Of a DNA stretch of 64,000 nt, positions 8,582 to 17,839 are shown piece by piece. Under the pieces are notes generated by a model that was not told the DNA's origin, did not search any database, and saw only the letters and a list, made by a program, of their open reading frames with translations. Source of the DNA: Nitrospira sp. (GTDB lineage: Bacteria; Nitrospirota; Nitrospiria; Nitrospirales; Nitrospiraceae); assembly GCA_024998685.1 (NCBI GenBank), contig JACOEH010000005.1, positions 62,001 through 126,000 of the forward strand. The letters run 5' to 3'. Within the stretch, counting starts at the first letter, position 1. Each line of letters begins with the position of its first letter. Both the position numbers and the translations under genes were made by a program.

Positions 8582-9121
8582 GCCTTCCTCCTTGGGCCCT
8601 ATTTCAAAATTCGTGACCTCGCTCTATTCAATACCGCCATTGACACCATGCTGCGTGCTTCAGATTTCTTGCCGCTCAGAGTTTTCGACATCACGGATTA
8701 CAACGGCGATGTTGTTCAGGAATTCACCATACGGCAGAAAAAGACCGGGCACGGCCATGTCGTCGCGCTGTCGCCCGAGACACGGAATTCCATCGCTGAT
8801 TGGCTGCTCGCCTCTGACAAGAACAAAAACCCAGAAGCCTACGTATGGGCCAGCATAGGCAACCGCAAGACTGGTCGCCCTCTGACCCGTGAACAATATG
8901 CCAACCTAGTGAAAAGCTGGTCCTATCTGGCCCGGATCGATCCGAAACGACACAGCACCCACTCGATGCGGCGGACCAAGCCCGCGGTCATCTACGACCA
9001 AACACAGAACCTTGCGGCCTGCCAACATCTGCTCGGCCACAAGAACATTGGTTCAACGGCACACTATCCGGGTGTGGATCAGCGCAAAGCGCTCGATCTC
9101 GCCAAGAGAATTAAAGTCTGA
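8582..9121 (+). pseudogene. Tyrosine recombinase (short integrase family), 5' truncated
   Basis: The catalytic domain is readable from 8582 (RDLALFNTAIDTMLRASDFL) without a start codon before the ATG at 8648. Catalytic elements: Arg in MLRASD, HSMRR (HxxR box), LLGHKNIGSTAHY with the nucleophile Tyr in HYPGV. Short integrases of this type usually carry about 30 more N-terminal residues, here replaced by the promoter region of the toxin-antitoxin operon. It could be a relic or be expressed from 8648 without its first helices. Confidence 0.6.
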
Positions 9122-9133
9122 AGGAGGAACAAC

Positions 9134-9436
9134 ATGGAGAACGCGAACTTTCATATCCGCCTTGAAGCGCGAAATCCGGGAAGAGGGCATTTCCGAGCCT
9201 ATAGCATCGAGGCAGCGCAAAACCTATTTGGAGAGTAGGAGATCGAGGTGAAGTTTGGACGGATCGGCCGCCGCGGACGATCGGTCACCTACTCCGCAGC
9301 GGACGATGCGACGGCAGCCGCCATTGTCCGCAACTACCTGCATAGACGAGCGAGTGCGCCAAAACGTATCGGCGTACCCTATAAGATAAGGGAATTATGC
9401 GACCCTCGGGAATGGTCAGGAATCAGGCTTTCATGA
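9134..9436 (+). pseudogene. WGR-domain protein with in-frame TAG
   Basis: A good ribosome site (AAGGAGGA) precedes ATG 9134. The frame reads MENANFHIRLEARNPGRGHF, reaches a TAG at 9236-9238, and continues in the same frame as EIEVKFGRIGRRGRSVTYSA, the WGR fold found in PARPs and bacterial small proteins. The stop occupies the position of a conserved Trp (FGEW), consistent with TGG to TAG mutation. The name-giving WGR tripeptide is FGR here. Restart at GTG 9248 would give only the C-terminal half. It is 12 bases after the integrase remnant. Confidence 0.6.
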
Positions 9437-9569
9437 TGGCAGCGCTAGATAGTCTTCTGGCTCGAGTAGACCGCGACGGCTGCGGGACCCTTCGCCGTCC
9501 AGCGGCCGGAACAAGGTGTGAACGCTGTTCTTCGTGCGTGCCATGGACACCAAGCAGGTCACAGCTCCA

Positions 9570-11525
9570 TCACTTCGGGCACGGCTTCTGCGCAATAGCC
9601 AGAACGTCTTTCAGCCACTGCGATTGGGGGTCGAAGAAGCTCTTCACCAGCTTGATGGTCTCCGCATCGGGTGCCGGAGTGAGCTTCGCGGGATCCATGA
9701 CCGCTTTGACCCACAGGATGAACGTATCGCGCTGAGCGTTCGTCGCGAATTCGCAGAGGTAGCGGCGGATGCGATCGATCGCGAGCGGCTTCACGTCCGC
9801 CTCGCGCATGTTCAACGCCGTGTATTTGTCGCCCGCGCCACGGAGCTCGCGCAGCGCTGCCGGCCATTGTTCCTTCACTTTGAGCAGGCTCACGTCCACG
9901 GCCGCTGGCAAAAACGGAATCGCGGCGACGAGCCCTTCGGTCCAGCCCAACGTCTCGATGGTGCCTAGGTGATTGTTGATGTAGCCCTCAACCATCAGGC
10001 GGTCGACCGTCGACAGCTTCTGCGTCTTGAGCCAGAACTCGAAATTGAGCGCGGTGAGATCGTCCTGCCACTTCACCAGCCAGCCGATTGCGTAGGCGGC
10101 CTGCTGAACGTGCTGCATCTCGTGCCGAAGCGTGCCGACAGCCGCTTCTTTCGGAAAATCGGTTGTACCGACGTGCAGGCTGGGCTTGCCCAACACTAAC
10201 GCAAGATTGGGCGGCATTGCGAGCCGGTCTGTTGGAATGAAGGCGCCCGTGTACTTGTTGGTGCTGTCGATGAAGCCGGTCTCACCATCGACGACCATCA
10301 GGCCATCATAGTTCAGGCCCTTCGCATACGGCTTACCGAGATTAATGCGATCGGACGGGTTCACCTCCTTCATATAGGGCACCATGCCAATGTTGGCCGC
10401 CCACGCAGCGGAAGACACTTTCTCGACATCCTTCGTGAGACTGCTCCAATCGCCCGGTGCCAGATCCTTAATCGGATCCAGATCGTCACCCCACAGCGGC
10501 GCCGGCATCTGCGGGCCAGGAAGAAAGTTCGTGTCAGGATTCTCGATAGCGACGCGCGCTCGCTGTGCGCCCGTAATTTCGCTGGCCGGTGCGCCGCTGA
10601 TTTTGATCGTGCCTTCGGCACCCGGAGCCGACTTCGTTAGCTTCCAGGAAATATCGATCGTCACGCGATAGAGCACATCGAGGCCATGCACGAGATACGT
10701 CTCTGCATGAAAGCGCGCGACGATCGACTCCGGAGCGTTGGCCTGGCCGAATATCGTCGACGCTTCGCCCGAAAGCATGGAGGGGCTCGGGTCGTCCATC
10801 ATGGTGAGCTCGCCGTTCAGACGCTTCACCGGCGATCCGTGTTCGTAGAACGGCTCATCAACCGACACACAATCCGCCTGCCAGCGGCACTTGTCGCCGT
10901 TCTTCGCATGGTCCGGATGGGTACTCGCAAAGTACGGCATGTCTTGGCGCGCGAGATGATCGAAGCGTTTTTTGAATGCCACGCTCCGCGCCTTGTCCTT
11001 GCCGGACGCCGGGAAATTCAGCGTCACATCGCGCCAGATCATCTGTAACCATTTCATCTCACCGGCATCGCTTCCGGTGTACGTGAGCGCATAGGCAATC
11101 TTCGACTTGGCGCCGACACTCGCCTTCACACCGGTCTTTGCGCTTACCACTTTGCCGTCGGCGATCTTGCTGTTTTTCAAATCCACAGCCGTGCCGCCGG
11201 ACATTGTGAACGGGGTGGGCGTGATGGTTTTGCCCGAAGGCCGCTGAAGAAATCGGATAATTCTCCGCAGTTCGATGCCCTGGGGCTTCACCCGGTCTTT
11301 CCCCAGTGTCGCCCCCAGTACAGCTTCGAGCTTCACCCGGTCCGACGACGACAGGGCCGACACCGCGCGCCGCACGTCCTCGTCTTTCTTGTCTTTCAGC
11401 TGTTTCGCGAGTTTCTTTGCGAGCCCGGGAAAATCCGAGATCGGTGCCGCCGGAGCCGGAGATGGTTTCGGCGGCTGTGGCGGCTTTGGCGGTGTCGGGG
11501 CCTGCGGTGGCGATCCTCCTCCCAC
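9570..11525 (-). CDS. Large protein with HExxH metallopeptidase motif
   Basis: A 651-residue protein from GTG 11525, preceded by AGGAG at suitable spacing. The N-terminus is a proline-rich linker (residues 5-28), then a charged helical region. The motif LRHEMQHVQQ has His468, Glu469 and His472, an HExxH zincin signature like that of the DUF4157 peptidases often linked to contractile injection systems and polymorphic toxins. There is no signal peptide or membrane helix. It follows the 948-residue gene by 16 bases, so both are likely one operon. The family is not recognised; zinc peptidase activity is inference from the motif alone. Confidence 0.7.
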   Translation of the reverse strand: MGGGSPPQAPTPPKPPQPPKPSPAPAAPISDFPGLAKKLAKQLKDKKDEDVRRAVSALSSSDRVKLEAVLGATLGKDRVKPQGIELRRIIRFLQRPSGKTITPTPFTMSGGTAVDLKNSKIADGKVVSAKTGVKASVGAKSKIAYALTYTGSDAGEMKWLQMIWRDVTLNFPASGKDKARSVAFKKRFDHLARQDMPYFASTHPDHAKNGDKCRWQADCVSVDEPFYEHGSPVKRLNGELTMMDDPSPSMLSGEASTIFGQANAPESIVARFHAETYLVHGLDVLYRVTIDISWKLTKSAPGAEGTIKISGAPASEITGAQRARVAIENPDTNFLPGPQMPAPLWGDDLDPIKDLAPGDWSSLTKDVEKVSSAAWAANIGMVPYMKEVNPSDRINLGKPYAKGLNYDGLMVVDGETGFIDSTNKYTGAFIPTDRLAMPPNLALVLGKPSLHVGTTDFPKEAAVGTLRHEMQHVQQAAYAIGWLVKWQDDLTALNFEFWLKTQKLSTVDRLMVEGYINNHLGTIETLGWTEGLVAAIPFLPAAVDVSLLKVKEQWPAALRELRGAGDKYTALNMREADVKPLAIDRIRRYLCEFATNAQRDTFILWVKAVMDPAKLTPAPDAETIKLVKSFFDPQSQWLKDVLAIAQKPCPK

Positions 11526-11541
11526 GCGTGCAGCTCCTACG

Positions 11542-14388
11542 TCAGGTCGGCGGGTCCTTCACCTGCAGTGTCTTCGGGTCGTATTCGACAGCGAGCGCCG
11601 CGATCTGATCCGTCGGCAGAATCTCCATCCATTGCGAGAAGACCGGCTGCGTCGTGCCGTCTGCGTTGAACTGCACGCCGCCTTGTAGCGGATAGAAGCC
11701 GTGCTCGAACACGGCTTCGGTCGGCAAGCTGCCGGCAAAGTGATTACTTGGGTCGGACGGGTCTGCCGGGTTGCCGACAATTGGCGTGCGCGAGTTCTCG
11801 TCGAACTTCTGAATGCGGCTGATCAGGAAATCCAGCGCCTCGCGAATCGTCACCGTGTGAGTCGGCGTGGATTGGATGTCCGTCGGATCGTCCGGGGACG
11901 CGTTGTAAGCGGCATCGAGCCCTTCCGCTCCTTCCACATGCGCCTGCCGCAGCCAATTGAGTGCCGCCGCTTCCTTCCCGATGCGGATCGGAATCACCGC
12001 CTTCACCCACGGCGCGTTCAGAAACGCGTTACGCAAATTATCGCCATCGAGTTGCAGCAACCAGCCGAGCGACGAACCGAGTTTGGCGGGCGAGCTTTCT
12101 TCGGTGATGAAGTAGCTGTCGCGATTCAGCTCTTTCGCCCCACCCCAGCTCGTGAGGTTCTCTCCGGCGATGGCCGTGCCGCGCGTGGAGCTACCCGAGG
12201 TCGTGACAATGCCCGGAAGCTTCACCGTGAAACTGCCGAAGGCCTTGGCGACGGAGAGGTTCGCCACATTGGCGGTCGCTGGTGTCGACGTGGACGTCGT
12301 GGCGCCATCGTCTCCTAACTGCTGTGCGCTCCGATGCAGTCTGGGTGCCCACCACTCCGGCGCCACGAAGTACAGCATACGGTCTACGTCGAAAATCGAT
12401 CGCACCAGCTCGGAGATCACGTGCTTGGCCTGGTTCGCGCCGACACTCATGAGCTGACTGACCAGCGCGCGATAGACAACGGTACGCTCTTCTTCCCGCA
12501 GGTCTTCCGCCGGACGTGGCGTGATGTTGCTGGCGAGCTTAATGCGCTCCCGCGCGGCCTCGTAGAACGCTTCCTTGTAACGCCGCGCCTTCTCGTTGTT
12601 GTATAACGCGAGACGCGAGTTGTACTCCGTCGTCACCGCGCTCCGGACGGACTCGCTCGGCTCCCAATGCAGAACTACCTTCAGCGGAATCTGATTCTGG
12701 CCGTTCCAGTTCACGTAGTTCAGGTGAATGGTGAACGTAGCGGCGCTGCTGCCGTTAGTGGACGCGAGATTACGTACCGACAGCAACGCATCGGACCCTT
12801 GCGGATCGAGGTCCACGGAGCTCAGCGTGTACCCCGGCTGCGAGTACGTCACGTGCTGATCGAAGTCTGCCTGGATGTGCTCGGTCGCGTCGAACAGGCC
12901 GCCGGATTCGGTTTCGGTGCCGTCGGTGTATTCGTTGTCCGTGTCGTCCGTATCCTTACCGACGAAGGGAATCGACAGACTCACTTCCTGCGATTGCGAC
13001 GTCGGGATCGCCGGCGCTTCCGGCTGCACGAGATCGCTCAAGTCCGGCGGTTGCCCGATATGCACGAGCTTCGAGATGCCGAGGTCCCGTCCCGCATCGT
13101 CCACGAACGTGTGCCAGCACAGAGACACCCCAATGTCTTGCACCTGTACGCCCACTTTCCGCATCTTCCGCCGCAGCTCGTAGTTCACGAGCTTGTCCGT
13201 GGTGTTCTGGATGACATAGCGCTTGCTGGAGGTGTCGGTCGTTTCGGTGGACGTCTTGAAGGTGGTCTTGAAGTTCCGCTTGATTTCGCTGGATAGTTTT
13301 TCGCTCTGCTGGCGCATCTGTTTGTGCGTGGTCTCGCGCGAGGTTTCCTTTGTCTTGTCGATCGACAAATCAGCCGTCGCCGTGTCCGAGAAAATCGGCG
13401 AGGAGTACGAAGCCGTGTTCGAGAAGCCGAACTTGATGTTGTCGCGGTTATCTTCTTTCACCGCATCGGCGAGATCGTCTTGCGTGGTGATGTCGCTTTC
13501 GGACTTCACCGTCTTTTCGAGGGATTGCTCGACCGTCTTCTCGGTGAGTGTACGCCGGGTGGAAATCTCGATCAGCTCCACCGTGCCGCCCGGGCTCAGC
13601 CACACATGACCAACGGGCGGGCCGAGGAACGAATCGAACTCGAAGAAATACTCGCGATACAGATGAATGATGCCGATGGGCGACAGAATCGCCTCATAGT
13701 CGTTCTTGCCGAAGCTCAGGAGCGGGTCGGCCAGCGTGGCAGCCGACAGCAGCGCAGATGTGGGGCTGCTGAAGAACAGCGGCTCCAGACTCGATGGAGT
13801 GTTCTTCACCAGATACAGCAAATAGCCGGCGACTTTGCTCTCCCGGGCAAACAATTCCTGCGCGATGGTTTGAGCATCCCTCCCTGCGTATGCCTTGGTG
13901 AACCCTTCGACATACGTCTGCAGATCCGGAAACTTCGAGATCTCGCCGCCGGTGATGATGCTCTGGAATTTTTTAAGCAGGTCGTTGATGTGATCGGCGG
14001 TGATCACTGTCGTCCAGTCGACCGGTGCCGTGTTTCCCAGCTCGGCGGCAAGCAGCCGTGCGATGCCGCTGTCGATCGTTGATGAGATTCGCGGCGCTAA
14101 TGCGAGCTCAAGATCGAGCGGCTCCAGTTTCGAGACCGTGATGATCGAAGCCGCACCACCTGCGAGCGTCGTGCTCACCGCTCGCGCCGCGCCGGCAGTC
14201 AGCTTCACCTCCACGGGCGCACGTGCATTGGCGAGTGCGCGCGACGCCAGCTCGTTATAGAGCGACGTACGGTACTTCTCGTACCGTTTAGCGATGCGCT
14301 TCGATTTCCAGCCGAGCAGCGGCTGATAGATACCGAACACTTCGCTCGCGTACGGCAGAATGCCCTTGAAGTCGTCGAAGGAACTCAT
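11542..14388 (-). CDS. Large unrecognised protein, partner of the HExxH protein
   Basis: A 948-residue frame with no signal peptide. Residues 60-110 are Ala/Gly-rich and hydrophobic (LTAGAARAVSTTLAGGAAS), residues 290-400 are a long Ser/Thr/Lys/Glu-rich, probably coiled segment, and residues 500-600 are acidic with Ig-like beta character (VTYSQPGYTLSSVDLDP). The C-terminal 250 residues are mixed alpha/beta. No family comes to mind. Length, absence of export signal, and the adjoining peptidase-like gene are compatible with a virion, injection-system or toxin component, but no structural genes for such a machine are in the window. Confidence 0.65.
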   Translation of the reverse strand: MSSFDDFKGILPYASEVFGIYQPLLGWKSKRIAKRYEKYRTSLYNELASRALANARAPVEVKLTAGAARAVSTTLAGGAASIITVSKLEPLDLELALAPRISSTIDSGIARLLAAELGNTAPVDWTTVITADHINDLLKKFQSIITGGEISKFPDLQTYVEGFTKAYAGRDAQTIAQELFARESKVAGYLLYLVKNTPSSLEPLFFSSPTSALLSAATLADPLLSFGKNDYEAILSPIGIIHLYREYFFEFDSFLGPPVGHVWLSPGGTVELIEISTRRTLTEKTVEQSLEKTVKSESDITTQDDLADAVKEDNRDNIKFGFSNTASYSSPIFSDTATADLSIDKTKETSRETTHKQMRQQSEKLSSEIKRNFKTTFKTSTETTDTSSKRYVIQNTTDKLVNYELRRKMRKVGVQVQDIGVSLCWHTFVDDAGRDLGISKLVHIGQPPDLSDLVQPEAPAIPTSQSQEVSLSIPFVGKDTDDTDNEYTDGTETESGGLFDATEHIQADFDQHVTYSQPGYTLSSVDLDPQGSDALLSVRNLASTNGSSAATFTIHLNYVNWNGQNQIPLKVVLHWEPSESVRSAVTTEYNSRLALYNNEKARRYKEAFYEAARERIKLASNITPRPAEDLREEERTVVYRALVSQLMSVGANQAKHVISELVRSIFDVDRMLYFVAPEWWAPRLHRSAQQLGDDGATTSTSTPATANVANLSVAKAFGSFTVKLPGIVTTSGSSTRGTAIAGENLTSWGGAKELNRDSYFITEESSPAKLGSSLGWLLQLDGDNLRNAFLNAPWVKAVIPIRIGKEAAALNWLRQAHVEGAEGLDAAYNASPDDPTDIQSTPTHTVTIREALDFLISRIQKFDENSRTPIVGNPADPSDPSNHFAGSLPTEAVFEHGFYPLQGGVQFNADGTTQPVFSQWMEILPTDQIAALAVEYDPKTLQVKDPPT

Positions 14389-14400
14389 CAGAAGGTTAGA

Positions 14401-15128
14401 AATGTAAGGATAGGAATTTCAATGGACGCCGACGCCTATTGTGGGCCGAGGATAGACTCATGCCGAGGTCTTGTCAACGATGAGCTTTGTCCAATGACAC
14501 ATGAGCCTGAAGGCGGTAAAGTGTGGATCATGGAGACATGATCATCACTGCACGCGAGTCGAGCCCCGAAGTCGGGTCGGAGCCAGGGGCGTAACCGGAT
14601 CCTCACACCCCTCGTCTGCTGAATGATGAGGCAGTTGCCTTCAACGTCGGTTTCGCTGCCATCAGCAAGGCTGAAGATGGAAAATGACTGAACAAAGCCT
14701 CTTTAAGCAACTCTTGGACAGTGAAGGGTTTTCCATCTCACTGGGCGCAATACGACCTGGGGGGGTCCGCTGCCACTGCCAACACGAGCGGCGGGACTGT
14801 TAATGCTTGTCCTGTTCGGCACGCGCAGCGGCCAGTGCCGCCCTGCTCAGTGCCTTTGTATCGCATGCTGGACTGTAGCGCGTCGATGGTTCCATCCAAT
14901 GCAGAAGACCCCGCACAAAAGCTCTTCGGCTTTCCAGTCAGTGGGAATGCCACCATACGTTTCTGAAACAGTGTCGCGGCGCGGTCTTTGGAAGCCAGCA
15001 AGCGCAGGAGCCTATTCTGCCATAATGTCGCCATCGCCATGAACCGGCCGCTTATGGAGGATGAGGCGGCCATGATCGAACACTATTGCTGGGAAATCCT
15101 GGCGCGGTCGCGTCCCTGTTGCCCAAAC
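14401..15128. other. Intergenic stretch without a supported gene
   Basis: About 730 bases between the 948-residue gene and a receiver gene. It must hold the promoter for the minus-strand operon starting at 14388. Short frames exist on both strands but show no family pattern or convincing ribosome site. Confidence 0.4.
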
Positions 15129-15569
15129 CTACCTGAGGCGGAGCCAGGGTCGCCCAGATGTGGACCGGCTCTGCACGGCTTCGTGAATCGCGTCATAAAG
15201 CCGGTCGCCCGCCTCTTCTTTTGGAATCAGCCTAACCGCACCGGCGCGTGTCATGGTCTCTTGATTATTCTGGTTCGGGTTCACCGACAGCCCGATGATA
15301 ATTGTGTCCGGATACCTGCTCCTGATCTGGGCTGTCGCCTCAACGCCGTCCATCTTGGGCATGTTGACGTCCATGAGCACAATGCTTGGATGAAGTTGTT
15401 CCATTAACATGATCGCCTCGATGCCATTACTCGCTTCTCCTACCACCTGGATGTCTCCGTAGCCGCCTAAAATTGACCGAATCCCTTTCCGGACAAGAAC
15501 ATGGTCGTCCACGATCACGACTTGCAGCCACCTTTCATCTTCCATATCTCCTGGTCCGTGCATTGTCAC
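15129..15569 (-). CDS. Single-domain response regulator
   Basis: A NarL/FixJ-style receiver (VVIVDDHVLVRKGIRSILGG) with the acidic pair DD near the N-terminus, phospho-acceptor in IVLMDVNMPKMDG and the switch Lys in LIPKEEAGDRLYDAI. The DNA-binding C-terminal helix-turn-helix of NarL proteins is absent, so it acts by phosphotransfer or protein contact, or has lost its output domain. Start codons at 15569, 15563 and 15545 are all possible; none has an ideal ribosome site. Confidence 0.8.
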   Translation of the reverse strand: MTMHGPGDMEDERWLQVVIVDDHVLVRKGIRSILGGYGDIQVVGEASNGIEAIMLMEQLHPSIVLMDVNMPKMDGVEATAQIRSRYPDTIIIGLSVNPNQNNQETMTRAGAVRLIPKEEAGDRLYDAIHEAVQSRSTSGRPWLRLR

Positions 15570-15786
15570 AGCGTATCTGGTCCTCCCTGCGGTAACGTTC
15601 TAATTGGCTCCAGCGGCTCCTTCGCAGGATTTCATCGTAGATATACTTGGGTGCCTACTGGGAATTTCCGCAAGGCCAGTCACCGCACAATAGATAGAAG
15701 ACCTGGTCCATATGGTGCATCATTCCTTCTGAAGATCCCTATAAGATGTCGAGCTGGAAGAAGACTCGCGCACCGTGAATGCTGAC

Positions 15787-16297
15787 TCACCCGAACCATT
15801 CAGTCCCGTTAATGTGGCGTGGCTTCTCTACCGCCAGAGTCATCGCTGGTTGTGCGAGGACGTGTTGCACGATGGCAATCAGATCCTGCCGATCGAACGG
15901 CTTGGCCAAAAAGGGGGAAGGTCCCGCGGTTTGATCCCGTGGCTTTCCAATTCTTTATCCGGATTCCCTGACATCAGAATGATGTGGAGACCGCTTCGGA
16001 TCGTGCTGGCGCGGACGGCCAGGTCATGACCGTTCAGGTGCGGGAATTAATTAGCAGTTGATGCAAGCTGAAAACCCGGGGGGGCAAAACCAGGTCGGCC
16101 AGCAGAAGGTCGATCGGCCCTCGATGCTGCGTGCAGATCTTGAGCGCTTCGGAGCTGCCGTCGGCTTCGAGGCCCGTGAATCCCGACGCTTCGAGAAGCG
16201 CTTTGCACAGGTTGGTGATCGGGACTTTATCATCGACGACTAAGATGGTGGGCGAAGTATCTGATAATTGACTCTCCTGCTGTACCTGCATGCGCAA
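15787..16297 (-). pseudogene. CheY-like response regulator, broken
   Basis: The start (MRMQVQQESQLSDTSPTILV) and first half of a receiver with DLLLADLVLPP are intact. A run of C/G near 16080 then shifts the frame, an in-frame TAA lies near 16049 in the restored frame, and a second slip occurs near 15915. The remainder is clear: IIMSGNPDK-type beta4 (HIILMSGNPDKELESHG), FLAKPFDRQDLIAIVQ and a stop at 15787. At least three lesions make this a dead copy. It follows no kinase. Confidence 0.6.
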
Positions 16298-16596
16298 ATC
16301 CTCCCTCGCTTATCATAGGAGTGAACCTATGACCGAGCGAGGAAAACTCACATTTCTATCTGCCCTGGACAGTTGGCACTGATCCACTACACCATCTTCT
16401 CGCTGGTTCTTCTCCTCATCGTCATCATCGAGATTATTGGGCTCGTCTTCTGCCAGGTACGTCTCTACGGTCCTGCTTGATTGGCGGCTCACATCATTCA
16501 CCAGAAGGATGGCTAGACCCCCTACAGATGAGGAATGGGGACTTGTGAAAATTCGGTCAGGATAAATGCGATTTACTCGCACTGAGAGGAGGCGAC

Positions 16597-16893
16597 GTGT
16601 TCATGTTCATCAAACCGCAACAAGACACTCAGCATCACGCAGGATCCAACGGTGGTCCGAGACCCTCAGTCTGGAGCTGGATTGGTATCTTCTTCGTGCT
16701 GGGCATGTTGTTTTGGCAGATCCTGTCACTTATCGGCTGTTCTTCGCCACGGAAAGAATATGTGGTGGATTATAGCCGCGGAAACGATGTGACCGCCGAG
16801 GGTTCACGCGCGCGTCCCTGCCAGACTGAGCTGTACTGCCAGATGCTGGCTGAGCGCGAGGGGGTACGGTCGTATTGGATGGTGTATCAGTGA
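16597..16893 (+). CDS. Small single-span membrane protein
   Basis: A 98-residue frame. GAGGAGG at 16585-16591 supports GTG 16597; ATG 16603 is an alternative. Residues 28-46 (WIGIFFVLGMLFWQILSLIG) form one membrane helix ending in a Cys, followed by a polar domain with three more Cys-containing positions (PCQTELYCQML). Function is unknown. It precedes a Cys-rich mini-protein on the same strand. Confidence 0.5.
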   Translation: MFMFIKPQQDTQHHAGSNGGPRPSVWSWIGIFFVLGMLFWQILSLIGCSSPRKEYVVDYSRGNDVTAEGSRARPCQTELYCQMLAEREGVRSYWMVYQ

Positions 16894-16976
16894 GGGTAAC
16901 CAAAGCTTACGCGAAGGTACAGGACTGGCGCTGATCGAGTTCGATGTGGTGGTTAAGCTGACGTGGAGGATGTGTT

Positions 16977-17120
16977 ATGGATAACAGTGATGAGATGGCA
17001 GACAGTTGTGATTGTTGTGATGGTGCAGGGATTGTCCCTGCTGAGTGTTCCGAGGATATCTGTTGCTGTGCCGTTCCTGAGCTGGCGCACGACGTGATGC
17101 CCTGCCCCGTCTGTCCGTAA
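16977..17120 (+). CDS. Cys-rich 47-residue protein
   Basis: ATG 16977 follows GGAGG by nine bases. The protein holds eleven cysteines or so in 47 residues: SCDCCDGAG, AECSEDICCCAV and MPCPVCP, resembling paired zinc knuckles. It ends directly before a 224-base repeat that also occurs at 23987-24209. A metal-binding or small regulatory role is possible; no family is recognised. Confidence 0.5.
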   Translation: MDNSDEMADSCDCCDGAGIVPAECSEDICCCAVPELAHDVMPCPVCP

Positions 17121-17122
17121 CA

Positions 17123-17346
17123 CGTGACCCCATGATGGGATGTCCCACGTTCGGCGAGATAATCTGCATGCCACGATCCGTCACCTCATCGAATCTCTTC
17201 CGCCATGCCCACAGCGGGACAGAAGCCGGATCACCCCCTACCCATTTTTCGATATATTCTTCATCGAGCTTCTTTTCGTAGGAAAAGAAATTTTCAAGGA
17301 AGCTGGACCACCGTGACGGTCCAATGGGCATTGCTAGCGATCCGTA
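17123..17346. repeat. Dispersed repeat, copy 1
   Basis: Shares most of its 224 bases with 23987-24209 (for example CAAGGAAGCTGGACCACCGT in both). In copy 2 the right 50 bases encode the last 17 codons of a secreted protein on the minus strand. Copy 1 therefore looks like the 3' end and downstream region of a second such gene whose body was removed by the transposase remnant at 17350. Confidence 0.7.
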
Positions 17347-17349
17347 GAG

Positions 17350-17481
17350 CGCTATGAGTATGAGCGTTATCTTGCGGTGGAGAACATTAATCACACGCGC
17401 ACCCAGACGCGGCATCCCCAGACCAACGGAATCTGTGAACGGTTCCACAAGACAATGTTGAACGAGTGTTACCGCGTGGGG
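17350..17481 (+). mobile_element. Older transposase, left fragment
   Basis: Reads YERYLAVENINHTRTQTRHP and QTNGICERFHKTMLNECYRV, the catalytic-Glu region of an IS481/IS3-type DDE transposase. The sequence stops at 17481 where the IS3-family element begins. The matching C-terminal part resumes at 18894, so the younger element jumped into this gene. Confidence 0.7.
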
Positions 17482-17560
17482 TGAAGTTATCCCCGTTTTT
17501 TGGACAGGTCGTGAAGCCAAGATCGTGGTAGAACGACCGCTCAAAAACCGGGAGAGACCT

Positions 17561-17839
17561 ATGGCTCAGAAGCGGAAGACACATGCGGAGGAGTTTAAAG
17601 CACGAGTGGCCGTGGAGGCGATCAAAGGGGTGCGGACACTGAGTGAATTGAGTGCGGCCCACGGCGTCCATCCCACGGTGATTGCCCATTGGAAGCGGCA
17701 GTTACTGGATGGGGCGCCGGACGTGTTCCGGCGGGGGCTGGCTGGGACGGGTCGGAGCGAGGAGGTCATCACCGCCCCGCTGTACCAGGAAATCGGCCGC
17801 CTGAAGATGGAGCTGGAGTGGCTCAAAAAAAAGCTCTGA
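17561..17839 (+). CDS. IS3-family transposase OrfA
   Basis: A 92-residue helix-turn-helix subunit starting at ATG 17561 (MAQKRKTHAEEFKARVAVEA), with ELSAAHGVHPTVIAHWKRQL as the recognition region and a leucine-zipper-like end. It finishes in WLKKKL at an A8 run (17825-17832) where a -1 ribosomal slip would fuse it to OrfB, the usual way IS3 elements make active transposase. Confidence 0.85.
   Translation: MAQKRKTHAEEFKARVAVEAIKGVRTLSELSAAHGVHPTVIAHWKRQLLDGAPDVFRRGLAGTGRSEEVITAPLYQEIGRLKMELEWLKKKL

Noticed and set aside
12667-13296. Long plus-strand frames opposite the 948-residue gene
   Set aside because: Arg-rich mirror readings typical of GC-rich coding DNA; no ribosome sites.
14738-15073. 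111-codon minus-strand frame
   Set aside because: No ribosome site, low-complexity composition and no family pattern.
16953-17544. Minus-strand frame spanning the Cys-rich gene and repeat
   Set aside because: It runs across the border between a repeat and a transposase relic and contains no coherent domain.
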